Below, piece by piece: positions 56,248 through 64,000 of a stretch of 64,000 nucleotides of DNA. Position 1 is the stretch's first letter, and each line of letters starts with the position of its first letter. The stretch spans positions 2,976,001 through 3,040,000 of the forward strand of contig OY969903.1 of assembly GCA_963704405.1 (NCBI GenBank). The letters run 5' to 3'. The position numbers were made by a program, and so were the translations under genes. The notes under the pieces are model-generated. The model was not told the origin of the DNA and did not search any database. It saw only the letters and a list, made by a program, of their open reading frames with translations. The DNA is from MFD01213-c1 sp963704405. Its GTDB lineage: Bacteria; Planctomycetota; Phycisphaerae; Tepidisphaerales; Tepidisphaeraceae.

Positions 56248-57657
56248 ATGAAACTGGAAGAACGCGAACGCATTGAGGGCACGGCGATCACGATCGGTCG
56301 CCGCGTCTACTATGACGGCGGTGTCGCCAGGCTGTCGCCCCGGTGGGCGGCGGAGTACCGCGACGCCACTGGCAAACAGGTCTGCGTCAACCTGGGCACG
56401 CGGAGCAAGTCGGAAGCCCTCCGCAACGCCTTGGCGCTTCACGCCAAGGTGGAGGACGGCCAGCCCCATGTCGCCGATGCCCGACTCGGTCTGGAAGAAG
56501 TCGTCGACGCGTACTTTTCCTTCGTGAAAGCCAAGGGCGTGGCGAAAAAGACGGAGTGGAAATACCGGGCCGACTTAAACAAGCTCAAAGAGTTTTGCAA
56601 AGAGCAGCAGATCGTCCTGGCGATGCGATTCGGCCGCGAGGCTTTTTACCGCTATCGCGAGTGGCTCGTAAATCAGAAGTACGAGCCGAAGACAGTGTAT
56701 GCGGCTTTGACGGTCTGCAAGCAGGTGTTTAAGTGGGGCCACGCCGAAGGGCGGCTCAAGGAATACCGCCTGATCAACACGAAACTGGCCGAAGCGAAGG
56801 CCAAACCTCAGCCCTGCTTCACGACCGAGCAGGTCGAGCAGATTATTAACGCGACCGTCGGTGTCGAGCAGGCGGTGATCGCCACGCTCGCCTATGCCGG
56901 GCTGCGAATCGGTGAAGCCGAGCAAATGCTGTGGCAGGATGTCCGGTTCGGTGAAAACGGATCAGGGATGTTTCACGTCCGCCTGGGCGGCAGCAATGGG
57001 ACGACGAAGGATAAGGACGCTCGGTTCGTTCCGATTCATCCCCGCATTCGCCCGCTGATCGCTGCCCTGCCGAAAGCCGGCAGTAATGTCTTCCCGGAGA
57101 TCCGGGAGCGGCAATTGCTCCAGCGGGTGAAGGAACTATGCCTGTCGCTCAAGTTCGCGGGAGCGGAAAAGTTCAAGCTCCACTCGTTCCGCCACCATTT
57201 TGCCAGCCTGTGCGCCAACCATGCCGTCGCTTATCGCAAGGCGCTCTCCTGGCTCGGCCACAGCGACAGCAGCATCCTGGCGCTCTACTACCACCTCTCG
57301 GACAGCGACAGTCAGGCGGCAATGACGGCGCTGGCGGGGGACGGTTTTCGGGCACCGGAAATGAAACCGGACGTTCTGCCGGTTGAGGGCAATTTGAGGG
57401 CAACGGGGCAGTCAACAATCGAGAAAACTTTGCAAGTTGAAGCCGAACAGTACGTTACAAAACTGCTCGGCGGGGAAACGGAGAGGGGGAGATTCGAACT
57501 CCCGCTACCTTTGCAGGCAGACCGGTTTTCGAAACCGGCGCATTCAGCCGCTCTGCCACCTCTCCAAGCGGAACGCGGTACGTTATCCGATGGCGGATTT
57601 GGGGTCAAACACGAGGTTTTCCGTTGCTTTTTGAAGGTTCGGGTGGCACCGCCTTAG
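56248..57657 (+). CDS. int: Tyrosine integrase of the tRNA-Ser element
   Basis: The 469-aa frame has an N-terminal arm-binding region (RVYYDGGVARLSPRWAAEYR), a core-binding helix set (KKTEWKYRADLNKLKEFCKE) and the catalytic domain: AYAGLRIGEAEQM (Arg, about residue 217), HSFRHHFA (about 311), LGHSDSSILALYYH with the nucleophile Tyr (about 345). The last 60 residues are encoded across the tRNA-Ser gene and continue past it, so the true C-terminus in the circular form would differ. In a circle, joining at the core would extend the frame about 46 codons into the left arm, to a TGA near 19426. It integrates and excises the 38-kb element. Confidence 0.92.
   Translation: MKLEERERIEGTAITIGRRVYYDGGVARLSPRWAAEYRDATGKQVCVNLGTRSKSEALRNALALHAKVEDGQPHVADARLGLEEVVDAYFSFVKAKGVAKKTEWKYRADLNKLKEFCKEQQIVLAMRFGREAFYRYREWLVNQKYEPKTVYAALTVCKQVFKWGHAEGRLKEYRLINTKLAEAKAKPQPCFTTEQVEQIINATVGVEQAVIATLAYAGLRIGEAEQMLWQDVRFGENGSGMFHVRLGGSNGTTKDKDARFVPIHPRIRPLIAALPKAGSNVFPEIRERQLLQRVKELCLSLKFAGAEKFKLHSFRHHFASLCANHAVAYRKALSWLGHSDSSILALYYHLSDSDSQAAMTALAGDGFRAPEMKPDVLPVEGNLRATGQSTIEKTLQVEAEQYVTKLLGGETERGRFELPLPLQADRFSKPAHSAALPPLQAERGTLSDGGFGVKHEVFRCFLKVRVAPP
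57383..57403 (+). repeat. Tandem repeat, probable integrase arm sites (right end)
   Basis: TTGAGGGCAA followed by TTTGAGGGCAA, inside the integrase coding region. The 21-bp stretch is identical to 19425-19445 at the left end. It encodes EGNLRA in the integrase. Confidence 0.65.
57479..57565 (-). tRNA. tRNA-Ser (anticodon CGA)
   Basis: On the minus strand the acceptor stem GGAGAGG/CCTCTCC, the D-arm, anticodon stem CCGGT-TTCGAAA-ACCGG with anticodon CGA, a long variable arm (TCTGCCTGCAAAGGTAGC) and the T-arm GGGAG-TTCGAAT-CTCCC are all present, with discriminator G as expected for serine tRNA. No CCA is encoded. The 3' end is the insertion site of the element on its left, and the gene overlaps the end of the integrase reading frame antisense. 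Confidence 0.95.
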
Positions 57658-58399
57658 ATCCATCAAACTCGCCCGAGAATCCACCTACGTCTGGTGAAGT
57701 CTGCCGAAATCCTGCCTCCGGTGGCAAGGTTTTCGGCGTCGTCGCATCGTTTGTGCCGGTCTTTGAAACGGTGTTAACGGGTTGGGTAGTGGAAAGGTCG
57801 GGCCCACATTCAATCACTGATAAATCCGTAAGCCTGAAGCTCCGCGTGTACCTATCCACCAGCGACATGCTGCTGACGCCCATGAGTTCCTGCACCTCTC
57901 GCGGGTGCGCTTTATGGTGCTCAAAAAGCCAAGCGCCTCGTGTATGGCGAAAGGCGTGAAAGTCGAGGAAGCGGCGGCTCGAATCCTTATACTTCAGGAG
58001 GTTCAGCTTCTCGCGCTCCTCTCGGATTTTTAAAGTGGGGGACTCATCGAGCCACGCAGTGCGAGCCGCATCAAGATCAGCTCTGACTATTTTTGCGAAG
58101 TGCTGTTTGGGCGGAACCCGGAACGCCGCTGCTTCCGGCATTTTGCTTTCAAGGTGTACCTTGAGCAGCGATGCGGTCGCGCCCTTCAGTGGCACCCGGC
58201 ATTCGTTTTTGTATTTGTTCTTCGCTCCCGCCTTCACAACGATGACCGGGTCGTGTGCGTCCAGTTCGAAGCACGACTTGGTGAGCGCGGCGATGCCTCC
58301 ATGTTGCAAGCCGGTTGTAATGAGCACCACAGCCGCCATGAGCATTGCGAGCATTTTCTGCGTCACCGATCGCATGTTGTAAATCTTAAACGCTGCCAT
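57605..58399 (-). pseudogene. Truncated planctomycete-type tyrosine integrase fused to a signal peptide
   Basis: The frame begins with MRSVTQKMLAMLMAAVVLIT, which looks like a secretion signal of a gene downstream of cusC, and then continues as GGIAALTKSCFELDAHDPVI and an integrase C-terminus: AAAFRVPPKQHFAKIVRADL, FHAFRHTRGAWLFEHHKAHP and SMSLVDRYTRSF. The N-terminal half of an integrase is missing, and the first catalytic Arg, expected in a TGLR-type motif, reads TGLQHGG. This fits a recombination chimera left by an earlier integration. The layout of this integrase C-terminus is the one I associate with planctomycetes. Confidence 0.6.
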
Positions 58400-58420
58400 C
58401 TTTCCGTCAATTCGGATCGA

Positions 58421-59796
58421 TCATCCGTGAGTTTGGGCGACCACGTGTGTGGCCACGCGATTGGTTAGATCGATTGTTGTGATGGATTCAAGGTCTACGA
58501 ACTGTTTTTCACGAGTAATCCTGAGATTTGCAATCAAGCGTTCGATTGCGATGAGAGAGCGTTGACCGTCCAGAAGGTCCAGCAAAGAAGCATGGCCGGT
58601 TTCGTATGCTGATCGACCAATTTCCACCACCCGTGTGCGCGGGGAAGAACGGTATGCTCATACAAATCCAGCTGCCGATCCGCATCTCGTATTGCGGTGA
58701 TATCGGAGACGAGTTGAGATGACAGGTCGTTACTCGTCTGACGGCGCATGGCCTCCGAGGCGCGAAGATTCGCCTCGGCCTGTGCGATGGCGGCATTCAG
58801 TGCCTCAAACCGAAAAATTGGAATCGTCGCCTGGCCCAATACCGATTGCGCAATACCCATCAGATCAGTGCCCGCGCTTAGATTGAAATCCGGCACGTAT
58901 TGCAACTTGGCCAACCGAACGCCGTCCCGGCGTCCACGGATTTCATCAGCAAGCGCGAGCAGTTCGGGATTTCGTTTCGCGGCAAAATCAACAATTTCCG
59001 TGTCTTCGTACACGAGAGTTCGGCTGGCCTGCATCTCAGTCGGCGCTTCCAATGGAGTATCTAAAGGGCGGCTCAGGAGTGCATTGATCGCGGCACGCTG
59101 GGCCGGAAGCTGAGACTGCATGATCAGAATGCCATTGCGTGCCATGTCAGCTTCGTTGTTCGCTTTAAGCACGTCCTGTTGGCCTGCATCGCCGGCGCGA
59201 TTGCGTGCGGCAGTTGTGGCGGCGGTGGTTTTAAGCAACTGTTGATTGGCTTGAGCCAGCCGGATCAGTTCTGTATTCAGGGCGTAGTCGTAGTAAGCGC
59301 CGAGAACCTTCGCGCGCAGTTCATATTTTGCTTTGAGAAAACGCTGGCCTGTTGCTTGGGCATTCTCTAGCGTTTGCTTGGCGGCGGCGTCAAGTTTGCT
59401 CGGCCATTTGATGTCGGTCATCGGGTCATTCGCGAGCATCAGCGTTGTGCTGCCCCAACTTGTGTGACCTTTGGTGATCGTTGTTCCAACTGCAATGTTG
59501 AGGGAAGTCGATTGTGTGCCGTCCTGTGGTATCTGTTCGATAGCGGCGAGCCACTCCCAGTAGCGCTGTTCGATACTTGCGTTCGTCAGAAGCGCGCGCT
59601 CAACGAGTTGATCCGGCGTCGGCTGGTCCGGGAGCGGCGGTAAATTGCGTACTTCAAATTGCTTTTCAAACGGCTGACCGGCCTTCTCAGCAAGAGATCG
59701 TTCTTCACGTTCACCCGCCGGGTGTATCGTGCAGCCGGCAAGTGTGCCGATCACAGCGAGCAACGACCAGCGCCAAATCGAAGCAAATCTAAACAT
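58421..59796 (-). CDS. cusC: Outer-membrane efflux protein CusC/TolC family, frameshifted near the end
   Basis: The protein has a lipoprotein-like signal (SLLAVIGTLAGC), the TolC repeat helices (AIEQIPQDGTQSTSLNIAVG, LRAKVLGAYYDYALNTELIR, ANNEADMARNGILIMQSQLP) and the second repeat (QYVPDFNLSAGTDLMGIAQS). The frame breaks near 58630: after LYEHTVLPRA the expected VVEIGRSAYETGHASLLDLL continues in another frame to a stop at 58421. ATG 59796 has GGGAGGG in front and overlaps the cusA stop by 8 bp. It forms the outer-membrane channel of the efflux system. Confidence 0.85.
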
Positions 59797-62700
59797 GAAT
59801 GCCCTCCCCGTTGCCGGAACATCCACTGGTCGCGGGCACCATGCGCGATAACGGCCTGGGTGGTCGGCCTAACCCGATGCTTTTGGCGACGTAGAAGATG
59901 ATTGGATAAATCAACAATTCCATGAGGAAACTTGTGAACAATCCGCCGAGCATCGGAGCGGCGAGGCGGCGCATGACATCAGCGCCCGTACCCTGTGCCC
60001 ACAGCAACGGCACCAGACCGATGAATGCGGCGGCGACGGTCATCGTCTTGGGGCGGATGCGTTTCACCGCGCCATCGTGAACCGCATTCCACAAATCCTC
60101 GCGGGAATTCATACGTCCTTCGGACTTGAATCGCTCATAGCTGTTGTCCAAATAAAGCAGCATGACCAAGCCGGTCTCGGCATCAAGTCCTGCCAAAGCA
60201 ATGACGCCAACCCATACTGCGAGACTCAGGTTGTAGCCGAGGAAGTAGAGGAACCAGACGGCTCCCACAAGGCTGAAGGGGACGGCCAGCAGCACGACAC
60301 CTACACGGAACCAACTGCGTGTCGCGGCATAGAGCAGCATCACGATGATGATGAACGTGAGCGGCACCGCCCATTTTAGCCGGGCATTCGCTTCCTGAAT
60401 ATTTTCAAATTGCCCTGACCAGACCAGCGTGTAACCTGCGGGCAGTTGAAGTTTTTCGGACATCACTTTCTGGGCTTCTGCGATGAAACCACCGAGATCG
60501 CGGCCCGTGATATCCACGAACACCCAAGCGGAGCGGCGAGCATTTTCGCTTTTGATCATCGGCGGGCCGGATTCAATTTTCACATCCGCCACCATGCCCA
60601 ACGGAATCTGCGCGCCCGATGGCGTCGGTATCAACACCTGCTTGATGGATGATGGATCGTCGCGAAGATCGCGGGCATAACGAATATTGACGGGATAGCG
60701 CTCCAGCCCTTCGACGGCGGTAGTCGTTTTCATTCCGCCCAGGTTCGTGCTGATGACATCCTGCACATCGCCGCTGGTAAGACCATACCGCGCGGCCTTC
60801 CTGCGATTCACATCAATGTCCAGATAAAGGCCACCGAAAGATCGCTCGGGATAGGCGCTCGCCGTACCCGGCACGTTGAGCATGATGGTTGACGCTTTGG
60901 ATGCCAGGTCCGCCAGAACTTGCAGGTCCGGCCCCATGATCTTGATGCCAACGGGAGTTTTAATTCCCGTCGAGAGCATGTTCGTGCGGTTCTCAATTGG
61001 CATGGGCCAAGCGTTGGCAACGCCCGGCTCGGTAACGACAGCATTGAAGCCGGGATGGTCTGTGCCATCGGCGTCTTGCCAGCCGTAGACCAATTCCTCC
61101 ATCGTGATTTTGCGCTCGCTTGGCCAGAACGTGTGCTGAAACGGCCAGCGAAGTGCAGATGGCCAACGGTCAAAGAAGTAGGCCATTTTCCGCTTGCGCC
61201 ATTTTGCCGGGTCGGTCTGAAGGCGGGTGACGCTTTCGATCATGTCCAACGGCGCGGGATCAGTGGCCGAGTCGGAACGCCCGATTTTTCCGTAGACGCT
61301 GATCACTTCGGGAAATGTCTTGATCAGCTTGTCGGTCTGCTGCAAAACCTGCCGGGCTTTGGTGACGCTGATGCTTGGATCGGTCGTCGGCATGTACAGC
61401 AAATCGCCTTCATCCAGCGGCGGCATGAACTCGCTGCCGAGGCGGGTAAATGGCCAGATCGCCGACGCCATGAAAACGACCGCGAGGAAAAGGACCACCC
61501 AACGGAACTTGATCGCCGCGTGAAAGAAGGGGCTGTAAACTTTCTGAAGCGCGTGGCTTATCGGGCTTTTTTCTTCGTGAATGATCTTCTGCGGCACGAG
61601 CAGCATCGCAGCCAACGCAGCCCAACCGATGGCCATCCACCATCGGTAGGATTCAACACCGGGTTCGAGATTTGGCAAGTAGTAGAGCAAAGTCGCGGGC
61701 ACGAACATCGTCGCCAGCGTGATCATGAGATTGATTTTCCATCCCCACTCTTTGGGCAGCACCCGGCTGGTGATGAAATAAACCATCAACACCGGGATGA
61801 TGGTGATCGAAAGAATTGCCGCTGACGCCATCGCGAAGGTTTTAGTGAATGCAAGCGGTTTGAATAACCGTCCGCTCTCGCCGCCGAGCACAAAGACCGG
61901 CATAAAACTGACGGTGATAATCAGCAGGCTGAAAAACAGGCTCGGGCCGACTTCCTTCGCGGCTTCCATGATAATGTCGTTGCGCGACCGTGGCTCGGCG
62001 TTGGGGTCGGCGTGCAATCGCTCTTCCTCGCGGTCCAAATGCTTGTGAGCGTTTTCCACCATGATGATGGCACTGTCCACCATCACACCGATCGCGATGG
62101 CGATTCCTCCCAGGCTCATGATGTTGGCGTTGATGCCGATGGCGTGCATCGCCAGGATGCTAATCAGCACACTGGCGGGGACCACGAAGACGGCGACCAG
62201 TTCGCTGCGAGCGTGCAGCAGGAACAAAATGCACACCAGACCGACGACGATCATCTCTTCGATGAGCGTGTGCTGTAATGTGTGAATGGAGCGCTCGATC
62301 AGATCGGATCGGTCGTATGCCGTCTTAATGGTCACGCCGGGCGGCAGGCCATTCTCTAAGTCGGCCAGCTTTTCCTTGGCGTCGTGGATGACCTGATACG
62401 CATTCGTGCCGAAGCGGGCGATGACGACACCGCCTACGGCTTCACCTTCACCGTTCCATTCGCCGACTCCACGCCGTTCTTCACCGGCAATTTGTAGGGT
62501 CGCCACGTCAGATAGCATAATCGGCGTGCCGTCCTTGCCCATGCCGACGACCACATCGGAGAGATCACTCAAACCCTTCAGATACGCGCGGCTGCGCACC
62601 ATGTACTCGTTCTCACTTAATTCGATCACTGAACCGCCCACGTCATTATTCGACCGCTGAATCGCAGTCATGATCGTGCCAACGGGCAGGCTGTAAGCGA

Positions 62701-63451
62701 GCAATCGCTCCGGCTTGAGAACGACTTGATACTGCTTGACGAAGCCGCCAATCGGCGCAACCTCCGCCACGTTCGGCACAGCGGTGAGCTGATACCGCAG
62801 ATACCAATCCTGAAGGCTGCGCAGGCTCGCCAAATCCTGATTCGACGAAACCAGGGGCTTACCGTCCAAGGGGCAAATTCCCGGCTTATCGAAGGCTCGC
62901 ACCTTCATCAATGATGCTTGCCGATCAGCGGGCGCTTGATTTTGTTCTGCATACCAACGGTCATTGGCTTCGTCGTGCCAGATGCCATTCGGATGTTGCG
63001 GAGAGTAGTAACCAGGATAGAGCGTGTACTGATAAACCCAACCCACGCCTGTCGCATCCGGCCCGAGCTTGGGCTCAACGCCGCTGGGCAGGCGATTCTT
63101 CACGAAGTTCAGATATTCAAGCACGCGACTTCGCGCCCAGTACAAGTCCGTGCCATCATCGAAGATGATGTACACGAACGACTGCTCAAACATGCTGATG
63201 CCACGCACGACCTTCGCGTGGGGAATCCCCATCATCGCCGTGGTGAGCGGATAAGTGACCTGGTCCTCAACGACATTGGGCGCTTGGCCGGAATAATCGG
63301 TGGTGACAGTCACCTGCACATCCGACAAATCCGGCACCGCATCAAGGCTGATGTGGATCGTCGCCCAGATGCCGGCGACCACCAGCATGGCAGTCAGCAG
63401 CAACACCATAAACTTATTGCGGACAGAAATTTCGATAATCGTAGAAATCAT
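59789..63451 (-). CDS. cusA: Heavy-metal RND efflux pump CusA/CzcA
   Basis: The protein of about 1220 aa is a heavy-metal-efflux RND transporter: VRNKFMVLLLTAMLVVAGIW, ISLDAVPDLSDVQVTVTTDY, QVTYPLTTAMMGIPHAKVVR (typical of Czc/Cus), the periplasmic domain, a conserved membrane segment with GIAIAIGVMVDSAIIMVENA and GDLLYMPTTDPSISVTKARQ. The length, the GICPLDG insertion and the MPTTDPS motif point to the Cus (Cu/Ag) group, but Czc (Zn/Co/Cd) cannot be excluded. ATG 63451 fits the family; a repeat element lies directly before it. Drives export through CusC with CusB. Confidence 0.9.
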   Translation of the reverse strand: MISTIIEISVRNKFMVLLLTAMLVVAGIWATIHISLDAVPDLSDVQVTVTTDYSGQAPNVVEDQVTYPLTTAMMGIPHAKVVRGISMFEQSFVYIIFDDGTDLYWARSRVLEYLNFVKNRLPSGVEPKLGPDATGVGWVYQYTLYPGYYSPQHPNGIWHDEANDRWYAEQNQAPADRQASLMKVRAFDKPGICPLDGKPLVSSNQDLASLRSLQDWYLRYQLTAVPNVAEVAPIGGFVKQYQVVLKPERLLAYSLPVGTIMTAIQRSNNDVGGSVIELSENEYMVRSRAYLKGLSDLSDVVVGMGKDGTPIMLSDVATLQIAGEERRGVGEWNGEGEAVGGVVIARFGTNAYQVIHDAKEKLADLENGLPPGVTIKTAYDRSDLIERSIHTLQHTLIEEMIVVGLVCILFLLHARSELVAVFVVPASVLISILAMHAIGINANIMSLGGIAIAIGVMVDSAIIMVENAHKHLDREEERLHADPNAEPRSRNDIIMEAAKEVGPSLFFSLLIITVSFMPVFVLGGESGRLFKPLAFTKTFAMASAAILSITIIPVLMVYFITSRVLPKEWGWKINLMITLATMFVPATLLYYLPNLEPGVESYRWWMAIGWAALAAMLLVPQKIIHEEKSPISHALQKVYSPFFHAAIKFRWVVLFLAVVFMASAIWPFTRLGSEFMPPLDEGDLLYMPTTDPSISVTKARQVLQQTDKLIKTFPEVISVYGKIGRSDSATDPAPLDMIESVTRLQTDPAKWRKRKMAYFFDRWPSALRWPFQHTFWPSERKITMEELVYGWQDADGTDHPGFNAVVTEPGVANAWPMPIENRTNMLSTGIKTPVGIKIMGPDLQVLADLASKASTIMLNVPGTASAYPERSFGGLYLDIDVNRRKAARYGLTSGDVQDVISTNLGGMKTTTAVEGLERYPVNIRYARDLRDDPSSIKQVLIPTPSGAQIPLGMVADVKIESGPPMIKSENARRSAWVFVDITGRDLGGFIAEAQKVMSEKLQLPAGYTLVWSGQFENIQEANARLKWAVPLTFIIIVMLLYAATRSWFRVGVVLLAVPFSLVGAVWFLYFLGYNLSLAVWVGVIALAGLDAETGLVMLLYLDNSYERFKSEGRMNSREDLWNAVHDGAVKRIRPKTMTVAAAFIGLVPLLWAQGTGADVMRRLAAPMLGGLFTSFLMELLIYPIIFYVAKSIGLGRPPRPLSRMVPATSGCSGNGEGIHV

Positions 63452-63542
63452 AAGTAGCATGGGCGTCTCGCCCATGTTCGCGGTACACCGCGAATTCCTT
63501 GTCGTTCAGCAAACCAGACACGGCGGGACGCCCATGCTACTT
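63452..63542. repeat. REP-like palindromic element between cusB and cusA
   Basis: AAGTAGCATGGGCGTC (63452-63467) and GACGCCCATGCTACTT (63527-63542) are perfect 16-bp inverted arms around a 59-bp interior that contains CGCGG-TACA-CCGCG. It overlaps the last codons of cusB. Such elements with GGGCGTC arms are, as I recall, abundant in planctomycete genomes. It may attenuate or stabilise the operon transcript. Confidence 0.65.
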
Positions 63543-64000
63543 TTCACGAAGTTTGTCGATTGCCTCCGTCGTTCGACTTTCTACATCCATGAGAAATTGC
63601 CCGCTCGTGACAACCATCTCACCGGGTGCGAGGCCTTCGAGAATCTCGACACGATCCCCATCGCCTGAAATGCCCATCCGTACCTTGCGAGGGTCAAAGT
63701 GGCCTTCTGGCATCGCGACAAATACGATCTGTCTTGTGCCGGTGTCAATGACTGCTTCGCGCGGAACAATCACAGCATCTGCAACCGGTTTTGTTATGAT
63801 GTTCGCCGTTGCGTACATGCCGGGCCGCAATTCGTGTTTGGGATTATCCAATTCCACTCGGACGGTGGTCGTGCGCGTCATGTGATTGACATGCGGATAA
63901 ATGAACGCAATTGGACCGGTAAATGTTTTTCCGGGAACCCCATCCACGGTCGCATCGACCATCTGCCCGATGGCAACCGCCGGCATCTGGTCTTGATATA
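63537..64000 (-). CDS. cusB: RND membrane-fusion protein CusB/CzcB, N-terminus cut by window edge
   Basis: The visible C-terminal part contains GQMVDATVDGVPGKTFTGPI, FIYPHVNHMTRTTTVRVELD and NPKHELRPGMYATANI, then VPREAVIDTGTRQIVFV and GLAPGEMVVTSGQFLMDVES, which are the beta-barrel and membrane-proximal parts of HlyD/CusB adaptor proteins. The open frame continues beyond the right edge, so the start is not visible. It links CusA to CusC in the periplasm. Confidence 0.88.
   Translation of the reverse strand, partial: YQDQMPAVAIGQMVDATVDGVPGKTFTGPIAFIYPHVNHMTRTTTVRVELDNPKHELRPGMYATANIITKPVADAVIVPREAVIDTGTRQIVFVAMPEGHFDPRKVRMGISGDGDRVEILEGLAPGEMVVTSGQFLMDVESRTTEAIDKLREK

Noticed and set aside
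60920..61825. 301-aa plus-strand frame inside cusA
   Set aside because: Antisense shadow of the RND pump gene.

Overview
ORGANISM. The window looks like a planctomycete genome segment or a close relative. A tyrosine-integrase remnant at 57.6-58.4 kb has the C-terminal layout I associate with planctomycete integrases. A REP-like palindromic repeat of a kind I associate with planctomycetes sits between the cus genes at 63.45 kb. The host-like part is only the right end: a tRNA-Ser gene followed by a Cus/Czc-type metal efflux operon. Everything to its left appears to be acquired accessory DNA. LAYOUT. (1) 1-10.9 kb is a defence island: a DUF4365 gene (cut by the window edge), a CCA/poly(A)-polymerase-like nucleotidyltransferase overlapping a dGTPase, a frameshifted DCD-like gene, and a type I restriction-modification operon (hsdM, hsdS, hsdR) ending in a YgjP-like metallopeptidase. 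(2) 10.9-14.4 kb is an amidoligase cassette: three small genes on the minus strand, then a COOH-NH2 ligase and a class II glutamine amidotransferase that appears to start at an ATT codon. A 13-bp motif recurs upstream of these genes. (3) 14.7-19.4 kb holds a truncated kinase/HhH gene, a DUF2726 gene and a large serine recombinase. (4) 19.28-57.48 kb (about 38.2 kb) looks like one integrative element in tRNA-Ser. It is bounded by a 19/20 direct repeat of the tRNA 3' end and by tandem 11-bp repeats at both ends, with excisionase and tyrosine integrase genes beside the tRNA. WHAT THE ELEMENT CARRIES. From left to right it holds: a ubiquitin-like conjugation operon (two-domain multiubiquitin protein, DUF6791-ThiF E1-like protein, DUF6527 protein, small protein) diverging from an XRE repressor and an ImmA/IrrE protease; a HigBA-like toxin-antitoxin pair; a Hachiman/AbpAB-like nuclease-helicase pair; a MORC/MutL-type GHKL ATPase operon facing a DNA methyltransferase; replication and partition genes with a CATG-rich palindromic region; ArdC; two prepilin genes with duplicated 169-nt leaders; a MobF relaxase; a ParD/ParE-like pair in operon with a second tyrosine recombinase; a SprT-like protease; ParB; and a VirD4/TraD-like coupling protein. 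No mating-pore genes are visible, so it is more likely mobilisable than self-transmissible. (5) 57.5-64 kb is tRNA-Ser, a broken integrase and cusC-cusA-cusB. CAUTION. At least seven genes, spread over both the mobile and the chromosomal parts, are interrupted by single-nucleotide-type frameshifts with the downstream coding otherwise intact. Base-level assembly errors are a serious alternative to real decay.
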